Positions 8,289 to 16,146 of a stretch of 64,000 bases of DNA are shown piece after piece. The stretch is from Methylobacterium sp. J-067 (GTDB taxonomy: Bacteria; Pseudomonadota; Alphaproteobacteria; Rhizobiales; Beijerinckiaceae): assembly GCF_022829465.1 (NCBI RefSeq), contig NZ_JAKSXZ010000143.1:46503-110502 (forward strand), in the 5' to 3' direction. Made by a program: the position numbers and the translations under genes. The stretch's first letter is position 1; every line of letters begins with the position of its first letter. The notes beneath the pieces were generated by a model. That model was not told where the DNA came from. It did no database searches and saw only the letters and a program-made list of their open reading frames with translations.

Positions 8289-10031
8289 CTAAGCCGGCCT
8301 CGCGGCGTGCAGCCCTCCCGAGCCGAGGGTGAGTTCGGCCGTGACCGGTGGCCCGTTGGGGACGCTCTCGTCCTCTAGCCCTCCGTCGAACAGGCCGATG
8401 GCCTCACAGGTCGCCCGCATCGCGGCGTCCGTGCAGAGGCGGTCGAGGGTCGCCCGGTCGCGGGCGACCAGCCGTCCGCGCTCGAAGCGCGCGTAGACGT
8501 GCCCCGTGCCGCGCTCGGCGAACCGGACCTCTCCGAGCCGGCCGAGGCAGGCCTTCAGGAAGCCGACGTTGCATTCCGGCGCGTGGTCGATGCCCGCGTA
8601 GACCTGCGCGGGCGTCTCCGCATAGACGTTGATCTTGCGGAAGCGCTCGATGTCGAGCAGCGCCACGGGGTCGAGGACGATCATCGCATCGTTGCCGCCG
8701 AAGGCGATGGTACGCGGCACCTCGCCGTTCGGGACGGTGTTGTCGAGGAACTCGAAGGCGACGACCTTGTCGCGCCGCAGCGCCCACAGGAAGAACAGGC
8801 GCGGGATGCCCGCGAAGGCCTCGACATTGTGGGCGAGCAGGTCCTCGACGGCCTTGTAGCGGCCGAACTCCTGGCCCCGCTTCCAGGCCCGCTCCACCGT
8901 CGCCTCGGGGGGCGTGACCATGAATTGCAGATAGATCGTGTGGCCGAACCGGGTGAGCAGTTGACCCGGCCGATCCGCCGCCGCATCGACCGCGAAACTG
9001 TCGAAGCGGAAACGGTCGATCAGCAGATGGGACATCCGCCCCTCGGCCGCCTTCCGGCTCATGTAGAGGTCGAGCTTTTCGTCGACGATCTCCACCTCGT
9101 AGCCGGTGAGCGGCCCGGCATAGCGCCGCGCGGCCCCGAGGCTGTCGTAGTCGAGGAGATACTTGCGCCAGACGTCCGGCGTGATCACCGCGAAGTCCTG
9201 CCAATCCGCCCCCGTCCGCTCGGCCAGCGCCCGCTGGTAGGGGCGGATCGTACTCTTGCCCGAGGCCGAGGCGCCCTTCACGTTCATGACCACGGGACGC
9301 TCCTGCGCCCGGACCCGGCGATAGCCCTCGGCGGCGGCGACCGCGTCGAACCAGGGCGCGATCATCTCGCCGATCCGGCGGCTCCCATAGCCGTTCGAGA
9401 CGAGGATGGCGGCGAGCTTGCGCAGCAGGTCCGCATTCCGGGGCAGATGGCCATGCCGCGCGACGAGGCCGGCGGTGACCGTCGCCAGGGCGTCCTGCAC
9501 CGCCCGCTCCAGGCTGCCGGGCTCGGCCGGATCGCGCCGGGCGGGCGCCTCGACCGGATCGGGCGTCCGCGCGTGCAACCTGAAACTGAGCCAGCCCCGC
9601 CGGTTCGGCACGGTCTCGCGCTCCGGCCCGTCGAGGAGGAGCGCGATCTCCCGCCGGAGCAGGGTATCCGCCTCCTCCCGGATCGCGCGCAACGCGTCCC
9701 GGATCTCCGGCAGGTGCCCCTCGATCCCGGCGCGCCAGATCGTCGCCACGATCCGGCGGAAGTTCACGCCGAGATCGGCATAGACCGTGCCGAGGGGGAT
9801 CGAGAGATCCGCCATGACCCGCACCAGCAGCTCGTGGACGACGAGGCGCTCCGCCCGGAACACGCTGAGCCGGCTCGCGGGAATCCCACAGACGTCACTC
9901 AGCTCCTCGCTCTCCGCGAAACACGTCTCCGTGTTCTCGTCGCGAAAAACCGTCGCCAGGGGATGGACGTGACGGGGTAAACCGGAGGCGAGACCAGGAT
10001 TCCAGGCATGGAAACCGGTTTCGCCCGACAC
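8289..10031 (-). CDS. P-loop kinase-like protein of unknown role in the oxalate island
   Basis: This protein has about 580 residues. The N-terminal part (about 1-240) is helical and unassigned. A Walker A motif (GASASGKST) lies near residue 250 and is followed by a segment with ITPDVWRKYLLDYD and a later LLIDRFRFDSF, a layout that loosely recalls zeta-toxin/chloramphenicol-phosphotransferase-type kinases. The C-terminal part is again unassigned. GTG at 10031, directly after the stop of the upstream gene, was chosen because an earlier ATG (10100) would overlap that gene deeply; ATG at 9824 is another option. It sits in a leftward group behind operator C, so it is probably made when oxalate is used. 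The substrate is unknown. Confidence 0.7.
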   Translation of the reverse strand: MSGETGFHAWNPGLASGLPRHVHPLATVFRDENTETCFAESEELSDVCGIPASRLSVFRAERLVVHELLVRVMADLSIPLGTVYADLGVNFRRIVATIWRAGIEGHLPEIRDALRAIREEADTLLRREIALLLDGPERETVPNRRGWLSFRLHARTPDPVEAPARRDPAEPGSLERAVQDALATVTAGLVARHGHLPRNADLLRKLAAILVSNGYGSRRIGEMIAPWFDAVAAAEGYRRVRAQERPVVMNVKGASASGKSTIRPYQRALAERTGADWQDFAVITPDVWRKYLLDYDSLGAARRYAGPLTGYEVEIVDEKLDLYMSRKAAEGRMSHLLIDRFRFDSFAVDAAADRPGQLLTRFGHTIYLQFMVTPPEATVERAWKRGQEFGRYKAVEDLLAHNVEAFAGIPRLFFLWALRRDKVVAFEFLDNTVPNGEVPRTIAFGGNDAMIVLDPVALLDIERFRKINVYAETPAQVYAGIDHAPECNVGFLKACLGRLGEVRFAERGTGHVYARFERGRLVARDRATLDRLCTDAAMRATCEAIGLFDGGLEDESVPNGPPVTAELTLGSGGLHAARPA

Positions 10032-10035
10032 CGGA

Positions 10036-10365
10036 TCAGGCGGCGGAGGCGGCGTCGATCGCCTCGAACCGCATCTGGTACTGGTCGCCCCAGATCGCAT
10101 CGGCCTTCTCGGCCCAGTCCTTGCCGAAGTATTTCTTCGCCTGGAACTCGCTGCTCCAGATGCAAACCGAGGTGATCCGGGTATCCAATACTCGGATGTG
10201 CTGGCTTTCCAAGCCGGAGGTCACGCCGAAGCGCGGCAGCATGTCCTTGCTGGCCAGCGCATGCTCGTTCTCGGCCGCATAGACGACCGGACATTCCACA
10301 ATGGTGAGGTATTTCATCGGGTCGCTCGCCGGCTCCGTTGCGGTCTCACGCGGACGATCAGCCAT
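10036..10365 (-). CDS. Small alpha/beta-barrel-like protein (YdhR/ABM-type)
   Basis: This is a 109-residue protein. From residue 17 the sequence (MKYLTIVECPVVYAAENEHA) and the later block SVCIWSSEFQAKKYFGKDW look like a dimeric alpha/beta-barrel protein of the YdhR or antibiotic-biosynthesis-monooxygenase type. Such proteins can be small monooxygenases or detoxifying enzymes; no catalytic residue can be fixed here. ATG at 10317 is an alternative start that would remove a disordered 16-residue leader. It overlaps the 41-residue ORF upstream by 8 bp and is followed after 4 bp by the P-loop gene, so the three are probably co-transcribed from operator C. Confidence 0.65.
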   Translation of the reverse strand: MADRPRETATEPASDPMKYLTIVECPVVYAAENEHALASKDMLPRFGVTSGLESQHIRVLDTRITSVCIWSSEFQAKKYFGKDWAEKADAIWGDQYQMRFEAIDAASAA

Positions 10366-10483
10366 GCCTTGGGTGCTCTACGGCAATCTTCTGCTTGGCG
10401 ATGTCGGTTATCGGACACGAATCCGGCGCGGCGACCCGGTCGGTAGCCATGGCGTCGTGGGTCCCGCCTGCTCGGCTGGCCAT
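10358..10483 (-). CDS. 41-residue ORF with a strong ribosome-binding site
   Basis: ATG at 10483 is preceded by AAGGAGG with a spacing of about 6 bases, one of the best Shine-Dalgarno matches in the window. The ORF encodes MASRAGGTHDAMATD and then 26 further residues, including DSCPITDIAKQK, and its stop overlaps the start of the next gene by 8 bp. It could be a real microprotein or a leader that couples translation to the downstream gene. No family was recognised. The start lies 51 bp from operator C. Confidence 0.45.
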   Translation of the reverse strand: MASRAGGTHDAMATDRVAAPDSCPITDIAKQKIAVEHPRHG

Positions 10484-10533
10484 CACGCTCCTCCTTCGGG
10501 TCCGCCCTCTCGGAGCGGTTCCTCGACAAAGAT

Positions 10534-10550
10534 TGGTATACTGAATACCT
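10534..10550. promoter_or_regulatory. Operator C of the oxalate regulon
   Basis: TGGTAT-ACTGA-ATACCT lies between the leftward microORF/ABM/P-loop group (51 bp from its start) and the rightward gntR gene (149 bp from its start). The core GGTAT-N5-ATACC is a perfect inverted repeat. The location fits autoregulation by the GntR protein and control of the divergent group. Confidence 0.7.
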
Positions 10551-10698
10551 GTTGTCAACAGCGGAACGGGGCCTTGCGCGGCGGGGACGGGTTCGCCTTG
10601 TGTTTTACAGGCCGAACGAGCATCCTCCGGGGCGTTGCGCGGCGGCGCCTACCTGCCAGCGTCGCTCCCCCGTCAGCGCAGAAGTGTTGTAGATCAGC

Positions 10699-11382
10699 AT
10701 GCAGAATCTTGCGATCAGCCCGATCGTTCCGGCGACAAGTCTCCGTACGCTCGCTTACGAAGCCCTCAAATCCGCAATCACCCAGATGGATATTTACGGC
10801 CAGGCCGGCGACATCCGCCTGGACGAGCGGAGCCTGTCGCAGTCCCTCGGGGTGAGCCGCACGCCGATCCGCGAGGCGCTGACGGTGCTCGAACAGGAGG
10901 GCTTCGTGCGCAACGAGCCCCGGCGCGGCATCTTCGTGGTGAAGAAGACCCGCAAGGAGATCGTCGGCATGATCCAGGCCTGGACGGCCCTGGAGAGCAT
11001 GGCCGCACGGCTGGCCTGCACCCGCGCGACGGACGACGACCTCGCCTGCATCCGGCGGATGTTTCCGGAGTTCTTCGACCAGAAGCCGGAAGATCATCTC
11101 GATGAGTATTCGGAAGCCAACATTCGCTTCCACCAGAAGATCCTATCGCTGGGCCAGTGCGAGGTGATCGACGGCCTGTGCAGCAATCTGCTGATGCATG
11201 TCCGGGGCATCCGCAACACCGCTCTGCGGCAGGGCGACCGCGCCTCGAAATCCATCGGCGAGCACGTGAAGATCATCGAGGCGCTGGAGGCGCGCGATGC
11301 CGACCTCGCCGAGCGGCTGGTCCGCGAACACGGCCTCGGCCTCGCGACCCATGTCGAGACCTACGGCAACCATCTCGACTGA
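10699..11382 (+). CDS. GntR/FCD-family transcriptional regulator
   Basis: This 227-residue regulator has an N-terminal winged helix-turn-helix (about residues 15-80; LDERSLSQSLGVSRTPIREA is the recognition part) and a C-terminal FCD ligand domain (about 90-220). Candidate metal- or ligand-binding histidines lie in NIRFHQKIL, GEHVKIIEAL and ATHVETYG. FCD-type GntR proteins usually respond to small carboxylic acids, which suits oxalate, formate or a CoA-derived signal. A TGGTAT-N5-ATACCT inverted repeat lies upstream, and like sites precede other oxalate genes, so it is the likely local regulator. No RBS of note was seen; ATG at 10699 gives the standard length. Confidence 0.88.
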   Translation: MQNLAISPIVPATSLRTLAYEALKSAITQMDIYGQAGDIRLDERSLSQSLGVSRTPIREALTVLEQEGFVRNEPRRGIFVVKKTRKEIVGMIQAWTALESMAARLACTRATDDDLACIRRMFPEFFDQKPEDHLDEYSEANIRFHQKILSLGQCEVIDGLCSNLLMHVRGIRNTALRQGDRASKSIGEHVKIIEALEARDADLAERLVREHGLGLATHVETYGNHLD

Positions 11383-11392
11383 GGCGTGAGCC

Positions 11393-12592
11393 CTAGCCGG
11401 CGCGCCGTCCCGCCTGACGGCGCTCGGGCGAGGCGTGCCCGGCATGGTCGTGGGCGATGTCGGCCAGCATGGCGCCGATCAGGTCCATCTGATCGACGAT
11501 GCCGATCAGCCGTCCGTCCGCGCCGACCACCGGCGCCTGACGCAGGCCGCCCTGCATCATCAGCCACGCCGCCTGCCCGGCGGCGGTGTGCGGTTGCAGG
11601 GTGACCGTGCCCGTCGTCATCACATCAGCCACCGTCCCCTGCGGGGCGCGGCCACGCTGGAGCATGAGGGCGAGCCGCCGCCCGAAGCCGAGGCGCGGGG
11701 TCCGGCGCTCCCAGCCGATGGTCTTGTCGATCAGGTCGTCCTGCGTGACGATTCCGAGGACCCGCGCGCTCTCGTCCGTCACCGGCACCATCGTGACGCG
11801 GTGCTGGCGCAGGCTCGCGAGGGCGTCGCGCAGGGGCGTATCGGGGGCGATGGCGCGGATGCCGCGCGTGACGAGCGCCCCGCAGGTGGTCTGGCCGGAT
11901 TGGCGCAGCGAGGCGTGGACCTGCGCCCGGCGCAGGATGACCTGAAGGTCGCCGGGATCGATGTCGAGGACCTCGTCGAATTGCGCGAGCGCCGCGTCGA
12001 TATCCGCCGTGGTCAGGCCGGATCCCATCGCGGCGCCGGGCTCGCCAGCGTCCCGCGCGGCGACCGACGCGGCGTGCGGGTAGCGGCGTCCCGTCAGGTT
12101 GTTGAACAGCAGCGCACAGATCAGGAGCAGGAGCGAGTTCGCCCCGACGGGCCACAGGACGAAGGTGTAGCCGAGGTCGCGGATGGCGGGGCCGCCGAGC
12201 ACGGCGGTGAGCGCGACCGCGCCGCTCGGGGGATGCAGGCAGCCGAGCAGCATCATCACCGCGATGGCCGCCGACACGGCGACCGCGCCCGCGAACATGG
12301 CGTCACCGATATGGGCGGCGGCGGTGACGCCGACCAAGGCGGCGACGATGTTGCCGCCGAGGATCGACCAGGGCTGCGCGAGGGGGCTCGCGGGGACCGC
12401 GAAGAGCAACACCGCCGAGGCCCCCATCGGGGCGACGAGGATCGGCAGGTCCGCCCCCGACCCGACGGCGGCGCGGGCGATCAGGCCGGTGCAGAGGAGG
12501 CCGAGCAGCGCGCCGCAGGCCGAGCGCGCGCGTTCGAGGAGGCTGACCGGCGCGAGGCGGGGGACGAAGCGGTCTCGGAAGCGGGTCATCAT
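11393..12592 (-). CDS. HPP family membrane protein with two CBS domains
   Basis: This 399-residue protein has an N-terminal HPP domain of four to five membrane helices (about residues 20-175), with the family signature LHPPSGAVAL, and a C-terminal pair of CBS domains (about 235-385) containing VTDESARVLGIVT and VGADGRLIGIVD. HPP proteins include nitrite-related transporters; CBS pairs bind adenine nucleotides or CoA-related ligands and gate the partner domain. Residues in between (about 180-235) are a linker. It lies 65 bp behind the second frc gene on the same strand, but a strong hairpin separates them, so it may be expressed at a lower level. Confidence 0.82.
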   Translation of the reverse strand: MMTRFRDRFVPRLAPVSLLERARSACGALLGLLCTGLIARAAVGSGADLPILVAPMGASAVLLFAVPASPLAQPWSILGGNIVAALVGVTAAAHIGDAMFAGAVAVSAAIAVMMLLGCLHPPSGAVALTAVLGGPAIRDLGYTFVLWPVGANSLLLLICALLFNNLTGRRYPHAASVAARDAGEPGAAMGSGLTTADIDAALAQFDEVLDIDPGDLQVILRRAQVHASLRQSGQTTCGALVTRGIRAIAPDTPLRDALASLRQHRVTMVPVTDESARVLGIVTQDDLIDKTIGWERRTPRLGFGRRLALMLQRGRAPQGTVADVMTTGTVTLQPHTAAGQAAWLMMQGGLRQAPVVGADGRLIGIVDQMDLIGAMLADIAHDHAGHASPERRQAGRRAG

Positions 12593-12616
12593 CGTTCCGT
12601 GCCGCGGGACAGGAAA

Positions 12617-12641
12617 CGGGGGCGGACCGGGTCCGCCCCCG
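12617..12641 (-). terminator. Hairpin between frc and the HPP gene
   Basis: CGGGGGCGGA-N5-TCCGCCCCCG is a perfect 10-bp stem. Read leftward, it lies just after the frc stop and is followed by TTTCC, so it can end or weaken transcription before the HPP-CBS gene. Confidence 0.6.
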
Positions 12642-12657
12642 CCGGGCCTTGAAGGAC

Positions 12658-13908
12658 TCAGACGGCCTTGGCGTCGTGCAGCTCGGCGATCTGCTGCTGA
12701 GAATAGCCGAGCTGGGCCAGGATGTCGTTGGTGTGCTCACCCAGCAGCGGCGAGGCCTTGATGTCGACCTGAAGGTCCGAGAACTTGATCGGGCTTCCGA
12801 CGGTCAGGTACTTGCCGAGCTTCGGATGCGCGACCTCGACGATCGTGCCGCTCTCGCGGAGCGACTTGTCCTCGGCGATCTCCTTCATGGTGAGGACCGG
12901 CGAGCACGGAATGTCGAACTTGCGCAGGATGTCGACCGCCTCGAACTTGGTCTTGTCGGCGAGCCAGCCTTCGATGGTGTTGAAGATATCGAAGATCTTG
13001 TCCTGGCGGGCGCGGGCCGTGTTGTAGGCCGGATCCTCGATCCACTCCTCGCGGCCGATGGCCTTGCAGATCGGCGCCCAGGCATGGCCCTGGATGGTGA
13101 AGTAGATGTAGGCGTTCGGATCGGTCTCCCAGCCCTTGCACTTCAGCACCCAGCCCGGCTGGCCGCCGCCGCCCGCGTTGCCGCCGCGCGGCACCACGTC
13201 CGAGAACGTGCCGTGCGGGTATTGCGGGTATTCCTCAAGGTAGCCGATCGCATCAAGGCGCTGCTGGTCGCGCAGCTTCACGCGGCAGAGGTTGATCACC
13301 GAATCCTGCATCGACACGGCGACCTTCTGGCCCTTGCCGGTCTTGGTCTTCTGGTGGAGCGCCGTCAGGATGCCAATGGCGAGGTGCATGCCGGTGTTGG
13401 AATCGCCGAGCGCGGCGGCCGACACGGTGGGCGGACCGTCCCAGAAGCCGGTGGTCGAGGCGGCACCGCCGGCGCATTGCGCCACGTTCTCGTAGACCTT
13501 CAGGTCTTCGTAATGGTGGCCGTCCGAGAAGCCCTTCACCGAGGCGAGGATCATGCCGGGGTTCAGTTCCTGTATCCGCGCCCAGGAGAAGCCCATGCGG
13601 TCCAGCGCGCCGGGGCCGAAATTCTCGACCATCACGTCGGACTCGCGGATTAGCTTCTCCAGGACTTCCTTGCCCTGCTTGGTTTTGGTGTCGAGGGTCA
13701 GCGAACGCTTGTTGGAATTCAGCATCGTGAAGTAGAGGGCGTCCGCATCCTCGATATGGCGGAGCTGGTTGCGGGTGACGTCGCCCGCGCCGGGGCGCTC
13801 GACCTTGATGACGTCGGCGCCGAACCACGCGAGGAGCTGCGTGCAGGCCGGACCCGCCTGGACGTGGGTGAAGTCGATGATCTTGATGCCTTCGAGCGGT
13901 TGGGTCAT
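12658..13908 (-). CDS. frc: Formyl-CoA:oxalate CoA-transferase (second copy)
   Basis: This 416-residue class III CoA-transferase is close in pattern to well-studied Frc enzymes. It shows LEGIKIIDFTHVQAGPAC at the N-terminus, ENFGPGALDRMGF, AAALGDSNTGMHLAIG with the catalytic aspartate, and the mobile glycine loop GNAGGGGQPG that covers the active site. The canonical loop and its placement facing oxc make it the best candidate for the main oxalate enzyme. AGGAA lies upstream of ATG 13908. A degenerate operator-like sequence (TGGAAT at 13928) lies just upstream but is too weak to call. Confidence 0.93.
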   Translation of the reverse strand: MTQPLEGIKIIDFTHVQAGPACTQLLAWFGADVIKVERPGAGDVTRNQLRHIEDADALYFTMLNSNKRSLTLDTKTKQGKEVLEKLIRESDVMVENFGPGALDRMGFSWARIQELNPGMILASVKGFSDGHHYEDLKVYENVAQCAGGAASTTGFWDGPPTVSAAALGDSNTGMHLAIGILTALHQKTKTGKGQKVAVSMQDSVINLCRVKLRDQQRLDAIGYLEEYPQYPHGTFSDVVPRGGNAGGGGQPGWVLKCKGWETDPNAYIYFTIQGHAWAPICKAIGREEWIEDPAYNTARARQDKIFDIFNTIEGWLADKTKFEAVDILRKFDIPCSPVLTMKEIAEDKSLRESGTIVEVAHPKLGKYLTVGSPIKFSDLQVDIKASPLLGEHTNDILAQLGYSQQQIAELHDAKAV

Positions 13909-13958
13909 TTTCGTTCCTCCCGTTGATTGGAATACTCACACCCGAAAAACTTCGTCTT

Positions 13959-14402
13959 TCAGGTCGGAATGCACTCTTTGCTTTCGGCTTCTAGGTCCGA
14001 AATTCGCTGGCGAAGGCGCTTCTCCTCGCTCCAGCGCTCGGTTTCGTCGCGGATGACGGCGACGATTCCGGTCACCGTGCCGTCCTCGTCCTTGAGGAGG
14101 CCGACGGTGAAGGCGATGGACAGGCTGTGCCCGTCCTTGTGCAGGGCCGGCACGCGCAGGAGCTTCGTGCCGTACTTCGTGACCCCCGTACGCATTGTGT
14201 TGGCGTAGCCATCCCAGTGGCGGCGCCGATGGCGGTCGGGGGTGATCAGATCGAGGGGCTGGCCCAGCGCCTCGGCGGGGGAGAAGCCGAAGATCCGCTC
14301 GGCGGCCGGGTTCCACACCACGATGGCCCCGTCGGGATCGGACACCACTATGGCGTCGCCGACGGCATCGACAAGCCCGGACAGATCGAGATCCTGTGCC
14401 AT
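13959..14402 (-). CDS. Stand-alone PAS domain protein
   Basis: The whole 147-residue protein is one PAS domain (residues 5-125; DAIVVSDPDGAIVVWNPAAE at its start, GIVAVIRDETERW at the end) plus a short charged helix that could form a coiled coil. It has no output domain, so it must act through a partner or bind a cofactor by itself. It lies 50 bp upstream of frc on the same strand and may be in its transcript. Operator D lies 108 bp upstream, between this gene and the osmC-like gene. A sensory role in the oxalate island is an inference from position only. Confidence 0.75.
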   Translation of the reverse strand: MAQDLDLSGLVDAVGDAIVVSDPDGAIVVWNPAAERIFGFSPAEALGQPLDLITPDRHRRRHWDGYANTMRTGVTKYGTKLLRVPALHKDGHSLSIAFTVGLLKDEDGTVTGIVAVIRDETERWSEEKRLRQRISDLEAESKECIPT

Positions 14403-14509
14403 GGTGCGCTCAAGCGCTCGGCCGGTCTGCGACGCTCGGCTCGGTCATGGCGTTCTCTCCCCTGCTTCCTGCACGAGAGGCTCTCCCTCCCGACGGGTGA
14501 CTCGGTGAT

Positions 14510-14526
14510 TGGTATTTGGTATGCCA
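14510..14526. promoter_or_regulatory. Operator D of the oxalate regulon
   Basis: TGGTAT-TTGGT-ATGCCA is identical in all 17 bases to operator A at 6575-6591. It lies between the leftward PAS gene and the rightward osmC-like gene (81 bp from its ATG), so it could control both. Confidence 0.72.
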
Positions 14527-14606
14527 CATATCGAATGGCAGTCAAGCCGAATAGGCGACGCGGCGTTGCCGAAATCGCGCGACGATCAGGGAAGGAGGCG
14601 GCCGGC

Positions 14607-15050
14607 ATGACGCTCGGACCCAGCATCACGATCACCCAGATCGAGGGCTTCAAGTTCGTCGTCGATTTCGGCGCCGCCTTCCCCACGCTGGCCACGGACG
14701 AGCCGGAACCCATCGGGCGCGAATCCGGCCCCTCACCGGAGCAGGTTCTGATCGCGGGGGTAAGCAATTGCCTCTGCGCCAGCCTCGCATTCGCCCTCGG
14801 CAAGTTCGGGCAGGACGGCGGGGGCGTCACGGCAACGGCGTCGGCCGCCATCGTCCGCAACGCCGAGAAGCGCCTGCGCATCGGCGGGATCGCCGTCGAC
14901 ATCACCCTGGGCGCCGCCGCCGAGGCCATGCCCCGGATCGAGCAGGTGCTCGCCCAGTTCGAGCGGTTCTGCACCGTCTCGGAGAGCGTGAAGGCCGGCA
15001 TCCCCGTCACCGTGGCGGTGCGGGACGGACACGGAGTGCCCTTGCGATGA
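14607..15050 (+). CDS. OsmC family protein
   Basis: This 147-residue protein has the OsmC/Ohr fold pattern. The first conserved cysteine lies in GVSNCLCASLAFAL near residue 55 and the second in ERFCTVSESVKAG near residue 125; this pair reduces organic hydroperoxides in the family. A second Cys (CLC) next to the first is less common. GGAGG lies 8 bases upstream of ATG 14607. The next gene begins around its stop codon (an ATGA overlap at 15047 is possible). Operator D upstream links it to the oxalate regulon, perhaps to deal with oxidants formed by oxalate chemistry or by reactive acyl-CoA species. Confidence 0.8.
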   Translation: MTLGPSITITQIEGFKFVVDFGAAFPTLATDEPEPIGRESGPSPEQVLIAGVSNCLCASLAFALGKFGQDGGGVTATASAAIVRNAEKRLRIGGIAVDITLGAAAEAMPRIEQVLAQFERFCTVSESVKAGIPVTVAVRDGHGVPLR

Positions 15051-15067
15051 ACCACCGGGAGGAATCG

Positions 15068-15454
15068 ATGGACGATCACGCTTGGACGAGGGACGGCGCG
15101 ACGGAGCCGGGCGCGCTCGCGGGCCTGTTCAACGCCCGCGCCAATGACGGCGACGTGGAGGGTCTGGTGGCGCTCTACGAACCCGACGCGGTGCTGGCGG
15201 CCGGCGCAGTCGTCGCCACCGGCCATGACGAGATCCGCCGGTTCTACACGGACCTTCTCGCCCGGAAGTCCGACTTTCCGCAGGCGGAAACCCTGCCCGC
15301 CCTCGTCAAGGACGGTCTCGCGCTGACCTTCGCCCGGCTCGCGAACGGCGTGCTGTCCGTCGAGGCGGCGCGGCGTCAGGCGGACGGGACGTGGCTGTGG
15401 GCCATCGACCAGTTGAAGATCAAGCCGCGCGTGGAGGCTCCCCCTCGCTCATGA
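15068..15454 (+). CDS. SnoaL/ketosteroid-isomerase-like protein
   Basis: This 128-residue protein has the NTF2-like layout: an N-terminal helix pair (ALAGLFNARANDGDVEGLVA), then LYEPDAVLAAGAVVATGHDE and a C-terminal strand set (RRQADGTWLWAIDQLKI). Such domains may be isomerases, hydrolases or simple binding proteins. GGGAGG sits 5 bases before ATG 15068, so this was preferred to ATG 15047, which overlaps the osmC stop. It is in one transcript with osmC. The last 35 bp overlap the convergent esterase gene. Function unknown. Confidence 0.75.
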   Translation: MDDHAWTRDGATEPGALAGLFNARANDGDVEGLVALYEPDAVLAAGAVVATGHDEIRRFYTDLLARKSDFPQAETLPALVKDGLALTFARLANGVLSVEAARRQADGTWLWAIDQLKIKPRVEAPPRS

Positions 15455-16121
15455 AGAAGTCGACCGCGCGCCGCACGACCGCCGGGTCGTAGGCGTGCGG
15501 TTCGTCGTATTCGACGAAGGTGACGTCGTAGCCGGCCGCGCGCAGCAGTTGCGCATGGGTCCGGCCGCTGCGGTCGATGGGGATCTGCTCGTCCCGCGTG
15601 GCGTGCGAGATGAAGACGCGCGGCGCGCCGACCTGCGTTTGGACCGACATGAACCCTGCGGAGGATACGATGACGTGGCTGACGAGGTCGCCGTTGGTGA
15701 GCCCGAGGGAGAGGGCGTAGCTCCCCCCATCCGAGTGGCCCGCGAAGGCGATCCGGCCCGGATCGAGCAGGAAGTGCGAACCCAGCGCCTGGAGCGCGTG
15801 TTCGAGCCGGTCACGGTCGGGGCCGTTGCCGGCGATGACCAGATCCCAGGTCGGATGCAGCGATTGCGGGACGAGCAGCAGGAAGCCGCGCGCCTCCGCG
15901 TGGACCGCGAGCATCGGCATGATCTTCTCGGCGCTGCCCCCGCCGCCGTGGAACAGGACCACGAGCGGGACGGGCCGGCGCGGCGCGAGGCCTTCCGGCA
16001 CGTAGAGCCGCGCGTCGCGCTCGGCGAAGAGGCCGAGGATGTGGCTGCCCGGCGGAAGGGGATCCTCCGTCGGGAGCCGGAGCGGGACGGTGAGCCGTCC
16101 CGCGAGCTTGGGGTCCGTCAC
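15420..16121 (-). CDS. Alpha/beta hydrolase, PHB-depolymerase/esterase-like
   Basis: This 233-residue hydrolase has a visible catalytic triad: the nucleophile Ser in FAGHSDGGSY, an Asp in ATRDEQIPID and a His in YDEPHAYDP. The oxyanion loop is LVVLFHGGGGSAEK. No signal peptide is present, so it is cytoplasmic. It follows oxc by 25 bp on the same strand and could share its transcript. A thioesterase-like or CoA-ester role in the pathway is possible but unproven. The stop overlaps the SnoaL-like gene end by 35 bp. Confidence 0.8.
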   Translation of the reverse strand: MTDPKLAGRLTVPLRLPTEDPLPPGSHILGLFAERDARLYVPEGLAPRRPVPLVVLFHGGGGSAEKIMPMLAVHAEARGFLLLVPQSLHPTWDLVIAGNGPDRDRLEHALQALGSHFLLDPGRIAFAGHSDGGSYALSLGLTNGDLVSHVIVSSAGFMSVQTQVGAPRVFISHATRDEQIPIDRSGRTHAQLLRAAGYDVTFVEYDEPHAYDPAVVRRAVDFFMSEGEPPRAA

Positions 16122-16146
16122 CGGGACTGCCCCATGGCGTCCGCCC

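Noticed and set aside
8289..10483. A zeta-toxin/antitoxin pair made of the P-loop protein and the 41-residue ORF
   Set aside because: The P-loop protein is far longer than zeta toxins, an unrelated gene lies between the two, and the short ORF does not look like an epsilon-type antitoxin.
11435..12652. A 405-residue plus-strand frame opposite the HPP-CBS gene
   Set aside because: Its composition (Arg/Asp/Gly/His-rich) is that of a shadow frame, and the minus-strand frame has clear HPP and CBS domains.
13928..13944. TGGAAT-ACTCA-CACCCG upstream of the second frc as a sixth operator
   Set aside because: Only the left arm resembles the consensus; the right arm matches in two of six positions.
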